Origin: Pseudozyma flocculosa PF-1
Lineage: Eukaryota > Basidiomycota > Ustilaginomycetes > Ustilaginales > Ustilaginaceae
Direction of reading: 5' to 3'
DNA length: 64,000 bases
NCBI RefSeq assembly: GCF_000417875.1
Contig: NW_006920889.1
Coordinates: 339,691-403,690 of the forward strand
Made by a program: the position numbers and the translations under genes. A model generated the notes under the pieces. It saw nothing but the letters and a program-made list of their open reading frames with translations, was not told the DNA's origin and ran no database searches. Below are positions 11,801 to 25,000 of this stretch, in pieces; position 1 is the stretch's first letter, and each line of letters starts with the position of its first letter.

Positions 11801-13659
11801 AGGTGGAGCGGGTGGCCTTGATGGGTCAGGTCGATGCCCTCGCCAATGAGGTGCTTCTCGAGAAGAGGCTCGGCATCGCCCAGCTGGTCCTGCTCTTCCT
11901 GCTCTTCATCTTCATGGGCCTCACCCGAGGCTCGCGGGCTGCACCTTTCATCCACTCCAGCATCGCCAAAATCAGCGGAACGTCGAAAACCCGCTCGTCG
12001 CTCACTGCACGCCCTGAAGGCGCGCTGGCGAGGTCGATGGAGGGACCCGCAATCTCAGAGAGAGCGCCTGGTTCTGCTCAGGTAACGTCAAAGAGCCACG
12101 ATGCGCCAACACATGCGACGCAACCGCAAGCTCAAAAGGATATTGTCCGGGCCAGCAAGAGCCTGCAAGGAGCGCCCAGCCGTCGTCGAAGCTCCGTCGA
12201 CACGTCCACATCGCTCACTGCAAAACCCGACAGTCCCAACAATGCGATATCGAGGCAGAGGTCCGGATCCACGGCTCGCTCGATCGTGGGCATCGAGAGA
12301 CCCGTGCCGCTTGGCACCTCGCTCTTGCTGGCATCGCCGTACCGTTCGCGCCCAATGCGCCAAGGGAAGGGCGCTCTGAATCCTCCAAGTCGCAAGCAGA
12401 GGCAGCAGCGAGCGGAAGCCAAGCTCATGCGACAGATCACGGTGCTTTCGGATCTCCTTAACGCTGCACAGCATCGACAGACGCCGTCTTCGCAGTCGGG
12501 CCCGGCATCGGTGGCCGTCAACAGTTGCAGCGAGCTACCTCAGATCAACACCAACCTCCCCGACGCCGATCTCGCTCGACGAGCGACTACGGCGAATGGC
12601 CTCGGCGCCCCAAGCGTACTGTCCGCGGCCGCAGCGCCTCTCTCCAACGCTCCCAGAGATCCCATGACTGTTCACGCTCGAGGTCAAGAACGCGCCAGGC
12701 TCCTCGCGTCGTCGATGGATCGCCACTACCGTCGAAGCACGCCAGAAGCGCAGTACCAGACCCCGATCAAGTCGCACACGACTCGGCAAGGTCGCATCCT
12801 GGCAAAGCTCGCCAACGACGAGGCCGCTGCGGGCCTCTCGTCCGACTGGACGGAGAAGTCGGAGGATCAGCTGGGCCTCTCCGACGACGAAGACGACGAC
12901 GCTCACAGCCTCGGAGAAGTAGGCATCGTACAGAGCTCCCTGACGCGGTCTCCGGTCGCAGACGCGCCGGACAACACCACCTCAGTGATCAGGGCCCCTG
13001 GCATGGCCCCCTCGCTATCTTCACCAGCCGCAGTCACGACGCCGGTTCCACAGCTGCCGCGTCTGCAAGCTGCACCTTCTCAAGGGCCGCGCCGCGATGG
13101 GCCGCCCACGTCGCCGCGACCCGGCGCGCCCGCCGCACGACCACAGCCGAAGCTGACGACCACTGAGCTTGGGTCGCCTCGAGACAGCCAGTCCAGCTTC
13201 AGCCCCTTGACGGCGACGACGACGACGATGACGACCAGGCACTTTCCGCAGGCTGCCGATAGCGAATCCGACTCGGACGGTGGCGCGTGGCAGCGCGTGC
13301 TGCCACGCCGTTCGGCGAGCAACTCTCTCTCGAAGCGGAGCCGCGTTTCTACGCCCGAGTCGGGCGTCAAGGCAGCTGCGGCGACCTCGCACTTTGGACA
13401 CCATGCTGCGCACAATGGAGATGGAAGCGGCAACCCTTCGGCGTCGGCTTCTTCTTCGTCGTCGGCGTCGTTTATGCGGAGGTGGGCGACGAGCTCGACG
13501 AGGTTTGCCCAGGACCGCGAGCGACCGCGCAAGGCGCTGACGCCCGAACCGCCCAAGAAGGAGCCTTTCCGCCGCAACTCGGCCGTCGTCGCCTCTTCCT
13601 CGTCGTCGTACTACCGCAGCGGTACGCCAGACACGATCCGGGAGCAAGTCCGATCCTAG
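8876..13659 (+). CDS. SLP1: SUN-like (SLP1/Osteopotentia-type) ER membrane protein
   Basis: Large ER or nuclear-envelope protein with a mid-protein SUN-like domain. Exons are 8876-10510 and 10600-13659 (1564 residues). A hydrophobic N-terminal segment (about residues 17-33) looks like a signal peptide. The SUN-like domain spans roughly residues 430-595, with blocks NFASFDCAAVV, SAILSEKKDRYMLSPC, FVIIELCDVIVIDTIVLANYEFFSSMFKKFRV-type helices, and after the intron [28 protein letters not shown]. Acidic low-complexity sequence follows, then a predicted coiled coil and one membrane helix near residue 967 (LVLLFLLFIFMGL), then a long disordered cytosolic tail. Yeast Slp1 acts with Emp65 in quality control of soluble ER proteins. 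The tail is much longer than in yeast. Confidence 0.88.
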
Positions 13660-14054
13660 CTTTGTCTCGCTCGGCTGCTCGCTCGTTGTCACGCCGTCGT
13701 CAGCATCGGCAGAGTGGCGCTGCACCGTCCGGTCTCCTTTTTTCTTCCTCCTTGCCCTCGCTCGGCCTGTTCTTTCCTCTCCTCGACTTTCGACTCGTCC
13801 CTCATTCCACCGCTACATCTGTACTCTAGTCGAATTACATCGCAACAGCATCGTCCCGCTCGTTTTTTCGCCGTGGGATACAAAGACAGCAGCTTGAAGA
13901 GATGGGTCCGCTGGCAACACGGCCGACGCCAATGGAGGCAGGAGCTGCGTGCCCATCGGCCCTGGACCCACAACTCGAGGACACAAGATCGCGGAAAAGA
14001 CGAGCGAGACATTCTTCGATGTGGTTACAGAAGCGACGAGTCGTGGCCGAGGTG
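13660..14054. other. Intergenic between converging SLP1 and CEF1
   Basis: About 395 bp holding the two 3' ends. No gene is seen. Confidence 0.5.
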
Positions 14055-16983
<2,929 letters not shown>

Positions 16984-17646
16984 GGCGGCAAGCTTCTACG
17001 GGTGATCGTCGAAGGCGAAGTGGCGTTCGAAGGACTGGCGCAAAGGCGGGTGTGGGCGTTGACCGGAGCGCAGGGCGGGATGCTGTTGTTGAGCGTCGGG
17101 ATGGTCGCTGGCCACGTCCGTGTATGCTGCTGCGGTCCTAGCCGTTTTGAGAGTGTTGCGAAACTAGTCTCCCAGGCGTATCTGGTGATGTGAACGCGCC
17201 GCGCTGCGATGTTGGGGTAGTCGTGGGGCTCGGTCGTGATGGTCGCGAGGATGGCGCAGTCGAGATGAGGCAGCAACTCATCGAAGGTCGAGAGGTGCGG
17301 CTGCAGGCAGGGCCTGGCCAATTTCTCGCCGCCACGCGCCAATATTCGGAACCGAAATGCGGCGACGTTGACTTGGTAAGGCCGGGGCGAGGCCGCAGGC
17401 AAGAGGCAGGCAGGTGGAGGCTAACTAGCCTGCCCAAGCGGGGGCAGCAGCAGCTGCCGCCGGCCAAGGCGCCGAGCTTTTGGCCGGAGCGAGCGGCCAC
17501 CGGCAGCCTCGGCGAGCTGCCTTCGCGCACGGAGGCTGCCAGAGAGTGGTGGCTGCTCGCTCCCTCCTTTGCTCGCCCCTCTTGCTCGCACCACGACTTC
17601 CTGCTCCCTCCTCGTGGACCAACTCGCTTGGCACACCGCAAACATC
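16984..17646. other. Divergent upstream region of CEF1 and the reductase gene
   Basis: 663 bp between two start codons on opposite strands. No gene is seen; it must contain both promoters. Confidence 0.6.
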
Positions 17647-18932
17647 ATGACAGCTCAAACGTGAGTATCGCCGCTCCTTTGCCTCGTCTGCGCGCATCAC
17701 TGTGCACATTGAGGTTCACCTGCCCGCGCTCCCCTCGACGACACTCAAAGGCCACCAAGGTCAAGGCCGCTGCACATCCTCGTCGTCGGAGCGGGCGCCG
17801 TCGGCTGCTTTTACGCTTCCAGGCTGCACAATGTGAGGACAGCGGGTCAGCTACCATGGCTCAGCATAATTCGACAGCTCACGTTGCAAACATCGCTTCC
17901 TTCTCCCTCGCCCTATCCTTGCTCCACCGGCAGCCTTCCAACGGCGTCCTGGTATCGCTCGTGTGCCGGTCCAACTACAAGACGATCGCAGAAAAGGGTG
18001 TCGAGCTAGAGACACACTCGTTTGGCAACTACCACTTTACGCCCCACCGCGTCTTTGCCTCAATCCAGGAGGCCGCCGACAACAAGCCCGAGTCGGGCAC
18101 GTGGGACTACGTCGTCGTCACCACAAAGGCGCTGCCGGACGTCACAAACGATGCGCACGACATCCGCCCGCTCGTCACGCGCGGCATCGACGGCAGCTGC
18201 ATCGTCCTCATCCAGAACGGCGTCGGCGTCGAAGAGGTCCACCGCGACACGTTCCCCGACAACCCCATCGTCAGCGCCGTCACCGTCATCAGCGCAGAGC
18301 AGGGGCGCCACGGCTTTGTCCGTCAGAACAGGTGGACGCGCATCTCGATGGGCTGCTTCACCAACGGCACCGGCAAGAAGCTCGGCGAACAGGACCAGGC
18401 ACTCCTCGACCGCCTCACCCAGGTCGGCGACGCAAAGGTCAAGCAGCTCGTCTCGCTCTTTACCGACGGAGCCATCAAGGACGCCGAGTTCTACGACGAG
18501 GTCGGGCTGCAGCTCGTGCGCTGGCACAAGATCTGCATCAACGGCTCCATGAACCCCTCGGCCGTGCTGAGCGGGGGCACGGGCAACGCCCGGATGTCGC
18601 TCGACCCGGAGCTGCGCCGCCACCTCCACGCCTGCATGCAAGAGGTGTTCGACGCCGTGCCAAAGGTCCTCGGCCGCCGCTTTCCCGACAAGCTGGCCAG
18701 CCCGGAAAAGATCCTCAAATCGACCGAGCGCAACACCAAGGGTAAGCCCTCGATGCTCCTCGACTGGCAGGCAAACCGTCCCATGGAGCTCGAGGTCATC
18801 CTGGGCAACCCGGTCAAAATCGCGCGTCGCCACGGCGTCGAGATGCCGCGGCTGCAGAGCCTCTACGCGCTCCTCAAGATGGCGCAGGCGCGGCGCGACG
18901 AGGACCTCAGAGAAGCAAAGGCCAAGCTCTAG
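17647..18932 (+). CDS. Ketopantoate reductase (ApbA/PanE) family protein
   Basis: NADPH-dependent oxidoreductase related to 2-dehydropantoate 2-reductase of pantothenate/CoA synthesis. Exons are 17647-17660, 17751-17832 and 17934-18932 (364 residues). The first coding exon is only 14 nt, and the frame it sets leads directly into the Rossmann motif LHILVVGAGAVGCFYA (glycines near residues 18-23). Later family features are VVTTKALPD, LIQNGVGVEE, the helix HKICINGSMNPSAVL and RPMELEVILGNPVKIAR, where the acidic residue fits the catalytic Glu position of PanE. Fungi often carry several PanE-like paralogs, so pantothenate synthesis is the likely but not certain role. Confidence 0.85.
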
Positions 18933-18950
18933 CAGAGTGCCGCGAGATGC

Positions 18951-18970
18951 GGTGCGGTGCGGTGCGGTGC
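18951..18970. repeat. Pentanucleotide repeat GGTGC, four copies
   Basis: Four perfect tandem copies just after the reductase stop codon, followed by degenerate copies. It is one of several GC-rich 5-bp tandem repeats in this window. Confidence 0.8.
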
Positions 18971-19128
18971 GATGTGGTGCGAAGCGCTGCTCCGTGCGCG
19001 CACCGACTGCGACACGGATAGTGCGATTGAGTAGGCACAGACGGGATGTGATGCGACACGCGGCAGAGTGACAAAAGGACCGTCGATCGACACTGGCGAC
19101 CAGCTGTGAAGCGTGGCGAGCTTGGTCA

Positions 19129-20580
19129 TCAGTCGTCTGCTGCTACATCGTACCAGCCGCCTCGGAGCGCCTCGAGGATGGCGACGAGGCGTGGGTTCCT
19201 GCCACCGCCTGTTTGGTCCTGCATGGCGTTTTCGATCCTGGCGACCTCCTGCCGCGCCTGCACGTCGAGCTTCTTGAGCACCTCGCGCGTGTAGTCAAAC
19301 GAGTTGGTCACGTTGCGCATGTAGGACACGGCGTACTGCTTGGTGGCCAGGTCGGTCGGCCTCTGCTTGAGCACGTTGAGGATCTGGCGGTTGCCCTGCC
19401 CGAACGGTGCCGATGCCGGTGATGTCGCTTGCCCCGACGAAGACACGGGGGCGGCAGGCGCTGTCGCGCGGATCGGCGGCGTCGTTGACCCAGCATCGAG
19501 GGTGACCGAAGTCGACGGGCCCGACTGCACCGCGCCATGTGGATCCAACGGGCCTTGCACGTGCACGGGAGCCCTCGTGCCCGCTGCCGTCGTCGACGTG
19601 CTGGCTGCCGCATTGACACCGGCGCTGGCGCGAATCGAGTGGATGATGGGAAAGGAAAACTTGCCCTCGGTCAGATCCTCGCAGAAGCCCTTGTTCTCCG
19701 CGTATTTGGAGCTTTGCAAGTTCATAAAGTCGTCTCGGATCTGGAAGAGCAGGCCGATGAGGTTGACGAGCGGGAGCAGGTCGGGCACGTCGGCGTCGGT
19801 CGAACCGGACGCCGAGGGCGAGAGGATGCGGGAAAAGGTGGGGCTCTGGGAGATCATGAGCTTGATGGCGATGCGGAAGAGGCCGCCGGTCTTGTTGTTG
19901 ACCATCTCGACGTACTCTTCCTCGGTGGGGCAGATGAGGCTGTCCCTCCAGAGAAGGTCCATGCCCTGGCCGCGGTGGAGGTTGATGAGCTCGTCGACGA
20001 CCAGCCGCTCGATGGACGAGGGCGATGCCGTGGGTGGCGCGCCCGGGTGGAATCCGGCGGTGGTCATCTGGAAGATTTCGGAAAAGGCGAGGAAGTAGAC
20101 GTAGTTTGCCGTGTTGATGGTCTGGGGCACGCCGTAGATTTTGTGGGCGACGGGGATGCCGCGGCGGAGGTCGGAGTTGTCCTCGACGTCGTCCATGAGC
20201 AGGCTGGCGGTGTGGAGCATGCGTACGACGCTGCGGATGACGGCGAGCTTGTCGTTGGGTACCTGGAGCCAAACGTTGAAGGCCTCTATGAGCTCGGAGC
20301 GGACCTCCTTGCCCGGCTTTGCGTCGAGGTACGAGTAGGGTTCCAGGACGGCGCTCTCCTTGTCGGGCGGCCAATGGGGCTGGGAGGCGAGGCGGTTGAG
20401 CATGCCATCGTACCAGGCAGCATTTCCGCCGCTGTTGGTGGCGGGTGTTTGGGAGAGGTTGGCCATCGAAGGGCCGGCCTGGGATGCCGAGGCAGACGCA
20501 GTGGCAGAGGCAGAGGCAGAGGCAGAGGCAGAGACAGAGGCGTACCGGCTGTCTGCCGACGATCGGGAAGAGGGGGACAT
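19129..20580 (-). CDS. BTS1: Geranylgeranyl diphosphate synthase
   Basis: Trans-prenyltransferase making GGPP for protein prenylation and carotenoid or diterpenoid synthesis; single exon, 483 residues from the ATG at 20578-20580. Both Mg-binding aspartate motifs are present: DDVED at residues 130-134 (FARM) and DDFMN at 283-287 (SARM, within [13 protein letters not shown]). [13 protein letters not shown] follows. The N-terminal 40 residues are Ser/Ala low complexity encoded by an AGAGGC-like repeat. Unusual for the family is an insertion of about 75 Ala/Ser/Thr/Pro-rich residues (about 321-395) between HSIRA and [12 protein letters not shown], which are nearly adjacent in other fungal GGPP synthases. 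An internal ATG at MANLSQ is a possible alternative start. Confidence 0.92.
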   Translation of the reverse strand: MSPSSRSSADSRYASVSASASASASATASASASQAGPSMANLSQTPATNSGGNAAWYDGMLNRLASQPHWPPDKESAVLEPYSYLDAKPGKEVRSELIEAFNVWLQVPNDKLAVIRSVVRMLHTASLLMDDVEDNSDLRRGIPVAHKIYGVPQTINTANYVYFLAFSEIFQMTTAGFHPGAPPTASPSSIERLVVDELINLHRGQGMDLLWRDSLICPTEEEYVEMVNNKTGGLFRIAIKLMISQSPTFSRILSPSASGSTDADVPDLLPLVNLIGLLFQIRDDFMNLQSSKYAENKGFCEDLTEGKFSFPIIHSIRASAGVNAAASTSTTAAGTRAPVHVQGPLDPHGAVQSGPSTSVTLDAGSTTPPIRATAPAAPVSSSGQATSPASAPFGQGNRQILNVLKQRPTDLATKQYAVSYMRNVTNSFDYTREVLKKLDVQARQEVARIENAMQDQTGGGRNPRLVAILEALRGGWYDVAADD

Positions 20581-22093
20581 GGTGGGCAATCTGAGCGTGT
20601 CTAAGCGCTGCAACGCGGCAGGGACGGAGAGTGCTGAGCCACAGGTGATGCTGGTGTTGGTGATGCTGGTGGTGATGGTGCTTGTGGTGGTGGCGGCGCC
20701 AGTCAAGAGGCTGGGCAGGTGGGTGGCCAATGCGGACAGGGTCCAGGCCAGTCACCTGAGCCTGCTGCCTAACCTGAGCCTGCCTGCCTCTTTGCCAGCC
20801 AGGCTGCTCAAGCCTGGGCGCACGTGAAGCCGGCGCGTCGGCCGCGACGTCGTCCTCCTTTGACAGGCGGCGCTGGGGGGGCCAAATTGGCCGTGCGTGT
20901 TACATCCAGCGAAATCCGCTCTGGAAGAACCGAAAGGGGCCCACCCCAGCCTGGGAGCTCCCGGCTTGAACCATGCTCAGCGGTTGACGAGGGTACGCAC
21001 GGGACCGAAACCAGGCAATCCATGTACCGCATCGCCTCAATTACTACCTACTACCACTCTAGAGGCGTCCAGCAACCGATGAAGGCGCGCGCGCGCCTGA
21101 CCCGCGTCCAACAGGGACAGGCGGAGGTGCGCAGCCAACATTGCGCAGACGACAAAGGAGACGGGGCAGCCGATGTCCAGACGGGTGACCAACCAGCCAG
21201 GGCAGCCTATCGATGGGTCGCCTAGACACCTACGTCGGCCCCCGATTCTTTCGGGGACACGTACGATGTCGCCGTTGGCAAAGAGCGGGGAGGGGTGGGT
21301 CTGTGAAACGAGCCAAGAAAGGAAGCAAAGGCTGCTGCAGCGAGCGTCGAGCGGCTCTGGTCGCCGTCTTTGGTCGTCGTCATCGAGCGGCGGCGGCAGC
21401 GCCCAGAAGAAGGGCAACATGGGCCACGTCGAGAAGCGAGCAAGGGCGAGGAGCACGCCAAAGCCAGGCGCCCCAAAATGGCAAACTGCTTAACCTAGGG
21501 TTCAAAACAAGCAAGCGCGGACGGGGCGGTGCGGATGCGCGCGCGTGCGTGTGTGTGTGTATGTTGGATGTTACTCGAGCGGTGGTTGTTGGCCCTGCAT
21601 GGCCTGCCAGACTGACCTGGCGGGGCTGCGACCGACCGACCGACCAACACCTGCCTGCCCGCCTGTGACCACCTCTCTGAGTTCACATTGCTGCGCCCAA
21701 CGGCGCCTAAAGCCTGTCTGCCATCACCACCACCATCGCTACCACCACCATCACCACCACCACCACCACCACCACCACCACCTACGACCCCTTCAAGTTC
21801 TTGCCGCCATCCCCTATCAAACACGCACCCTGCAGGACCACGCTCTCCTCCTCCGCTGTTCCCTCAACCCCTCTTGCACGCTCGTCAACACCACTTCTCC
21901 CGTCCCCCTCGCTGCACTGCGCAGCCCGCACTTCTGTGCTGCACGGCTCCTCCATCTCTCGTGACGCCTGTCGCTCTCATCGTCACCAACAACGCCCAGC
22001 TTACCGCGCACGCCTTCGCACACCTCGAGCGGCTCTCACACCAAGCAGACGAGCAGGGATCCCTCGTCGACCCCTCTCGCGGATCCCGCAGTC
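20581..22093. other. Divergent upstream region of GGPPS and BUD4-like genes
   Basis: About 1.5 kb without a supported gene. It contains a CAC/CAT trinucleotide tract near 21720-21782 and a GT-rich patch near 21545. From about 21790 it is C/T-rich, consistent with the leader of the downstream gene. Confidence 0.55.
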
Positions 22094-25000
22094 ATGAGCG
22101 CTTCGTCGCTCTCGCCACCACCCTCGCCGGCCGTTTCGTCGCGCCTGCAGCAGCCCCCCACCCCGCAGGCCACCACCGCCGCCATCCTCGGCGCCAGCTC
22201 GAACGGCTGGTCCCCGCTCCGTCTGCACAAAAACAAGAACGAGCCCGCATTCCAATCGCCATCACAGACCGGCGAAAACGACAATGACGACGCCGCACAT
22301 CCCTCTTCCCAGAGCCCAAAGAAGCAGACGCAGAACTTTGCATCCCTGCGCAGCCACGGCCTCGTGAGCAACAGCATCTTCCTTCAGCAGGCCGCCAGCT
22401 CAAACTCGCTCCACGACAGCGCCGCTTCGCCCGCACACGCTGCACGCCACTCGGGATCCCCGCACGTCCCATCGCCTTCCACTGGCGGCGCACGCACCTC
22501 TGTCGGGCTCGGCATCGGCGTCTCGTCTTCCCCCAGCAGAATCCCCATCTCTAGAAGATCTGGTCCATCACCGCGGAAGGCGAGCAGGGATCAGACTCCG
22601 GCGCCGGCGCCCGACTCCGAAAACCAGACGCCGTCCGACGTCTTTGGCCCTCTGACGGCGGCACCTCCGACACGGGAAAGGCCGACGTCGCCGAGGAAAA
22701 GCAAAGGCTTCGAGGTGCTCCAGCGTTCCAGCTACGTCAGCAACTCGCCCTTCAAGCAGATCGAGAACCGCGGCCATGAGTCCGGCCAGAGTCCTGTCGC
22801 CCTTCCCAGCCCTCGAAAGCTCGCCAGCCCAGCTCACGGACGCACGGAGACATCCGTGGCCGAGCTCGGGCAAGCGGGCCCCGACGCCCCTTCTACTCCC
22901 ACCTCGAAGGGCTTGCTGGTCTCCAACCGACTCCACGGGCCGCGGACGATGGAGGCATCTCTGCCCAAGCCGAGCAACGACGGTAAACTCCCTCGCCAGA
23001 GGCAGCGGCGCAAGACGGTCACGTTTGACGAGATCCTCGACGTCCAGGAGTTCGACAAGGAGAGCAGCTTCGACGTCGAGAGCATGCGCAGCGACGTCAG
23101 CATCGACAACTACGGCCACGACGGCGAGGGCGACGAGGACCCGATGTGGCTCTCGGGCTCCAGCCGCGACGAAGACAGCCTGATTGATTTCGAAGACGAC
23201 CTCCGCAACCGCACAGGTGGCAGGCTCCAGATCGTCAATGGCAGCCCCGACCCGTCCACCCCGGACATGCTCCACGACTCGTTTGCCGACGATCTCGAGC
23301 CGGAGCTCTCCTGCGACAGCCGCGAGACATCCTCGATCGACGACGAACCGGCCAGCCCGCCAGCCCGGTCCCTGCCCTCACCGCACCGACGTCCCGCTGA
23401 CGGCGCAGACGCCAGCTTTGACAAGACGTTTGCGACGGCGGGGACCAATCTCAGCGTCGATGAGAGCATCGACGAGCGCGACTTCAACGGCAGCTTCAGC
23501 GGTCTCTGCGCGGCCGATCGCGTCGACAGCCTGGTCGACGAGCTGCTCAATGAGGACATCCTACACAGTCCCTCGCAGCGGACCGCCTCCCCCGTGGAAC
23601 CCCTCGCATCCAGCCCTCTGCCAGCGGAGCCCACGTCGCAGCTGCGAAACGAGTCAGTCAGCGATGCCGAGGCGAGGGGTGCTCTGCGCGTCCAGCAGGT
23701 CGAGCTGCCGGCCGTCAAGAGCATGCAAGCCACCCTCCACGACGCATCTTCGCCGATCGACGCCGAAAGTCTGTCCGACGAGGTGGCCTCCCAGCAAATG
23801 TCTACGGGTCCACGCGACGGGCATCGCAACCTCGTCCTGCCGGCCAGTGAGAGCCGCGAACTGCCTGAGCTACCGGCATGGAGCCCGCTCACTTTCAACG
23901 ACGGCGCCCTCGGCGGGTTCTCGCCGATGCAGACTCCATCGACGCCCCAGACGGCGGAGCAGCCGCTTGAGCCAGAGCCGTCCGCATCCCCTTCCAAGAA
24001 GAATGGCTCTCTTCGCGGCCGCCCACACATCTCTCGCGACGCTATTCTCCAGAGGGTGGCGCGAGAGAAGCAACAACGGCTAGAGCAGGAGCAGATGGCG
24101 CGCCAGCAGCCTATGCAGGGATCCCCCGCCCCGCAGCCGGTCGCTGCGGCGATGCGGGCTCCTCGCGGCAGCGAGCCAGGTATTCGTCCGCAGAGGAGCT
24201 TCGAGGCGAGCTTCGACGAGACGGGAGGCCGCCAGGCTGCGGTGCATCCGCGCCCAAGCGCTCCCATTGGCAAGGAGGATGCCGAGCTCGCGAAGAAGCA
24301 GGGCATTTCGAAAGCGCCCGAGCCTGCACCGATCGTCGCCACCGAGGCGCGGCCGCAACCGCCCCCGAGTCCCGTCAAAGCGATGCGCGATGTCGAGAGC
24401 CCGCTGGAAAAGCTGGGCGCCGCATACATGACCGCTGCCGACGCGGACTCGGCTGTCGAAGAGGCCAGAGGCAGGTGTGGTAGCGATGCCGCCATGGACA
24501 CCGAGGACCGGCTGCTGCCGCCCCGGCCGTCGGATGCCGAAATCGAGCTCCGGGGCCCGTCCAACGGGCGGCTGTCTCCCTCGATGCTGGGGGCGCCGCC
24601 CCCTCCCATCACCCCGGCCCAGCAGGCCGAGCAGATCATCCTCCGCCGCAGGAGCAAGAACGGCAAGGGACGGCGGAAGCGCAGCATGAGCACGGGCGAC
24701 GCGGGCCCGGTCTTCACGGCGGCCCGCTCTCCCCTCGTTTCGCCCGAACAGCTCGAGGAGGAGGAGCTGTCCGAGGAGAGCTCCGTCGGATCGGAGCCGG
24801 CAGAACTGCCCAACCGGCAGAGCATCAGCGCCGACCTGGCGCGGAGCAAGGCGATGCTGGACGTTAGCCTGCAGCGAGCGATCGACTCTGGCTTCAGCGC
24901 CAACCTCGAGAGCGAGATCAGCCGCATCTATCGACAGGGCGAGGTGAGTCTCGATCAGCGGTCACGGGCCGCGGCAGTTGCCTTCTCCCGCTATGACGAG

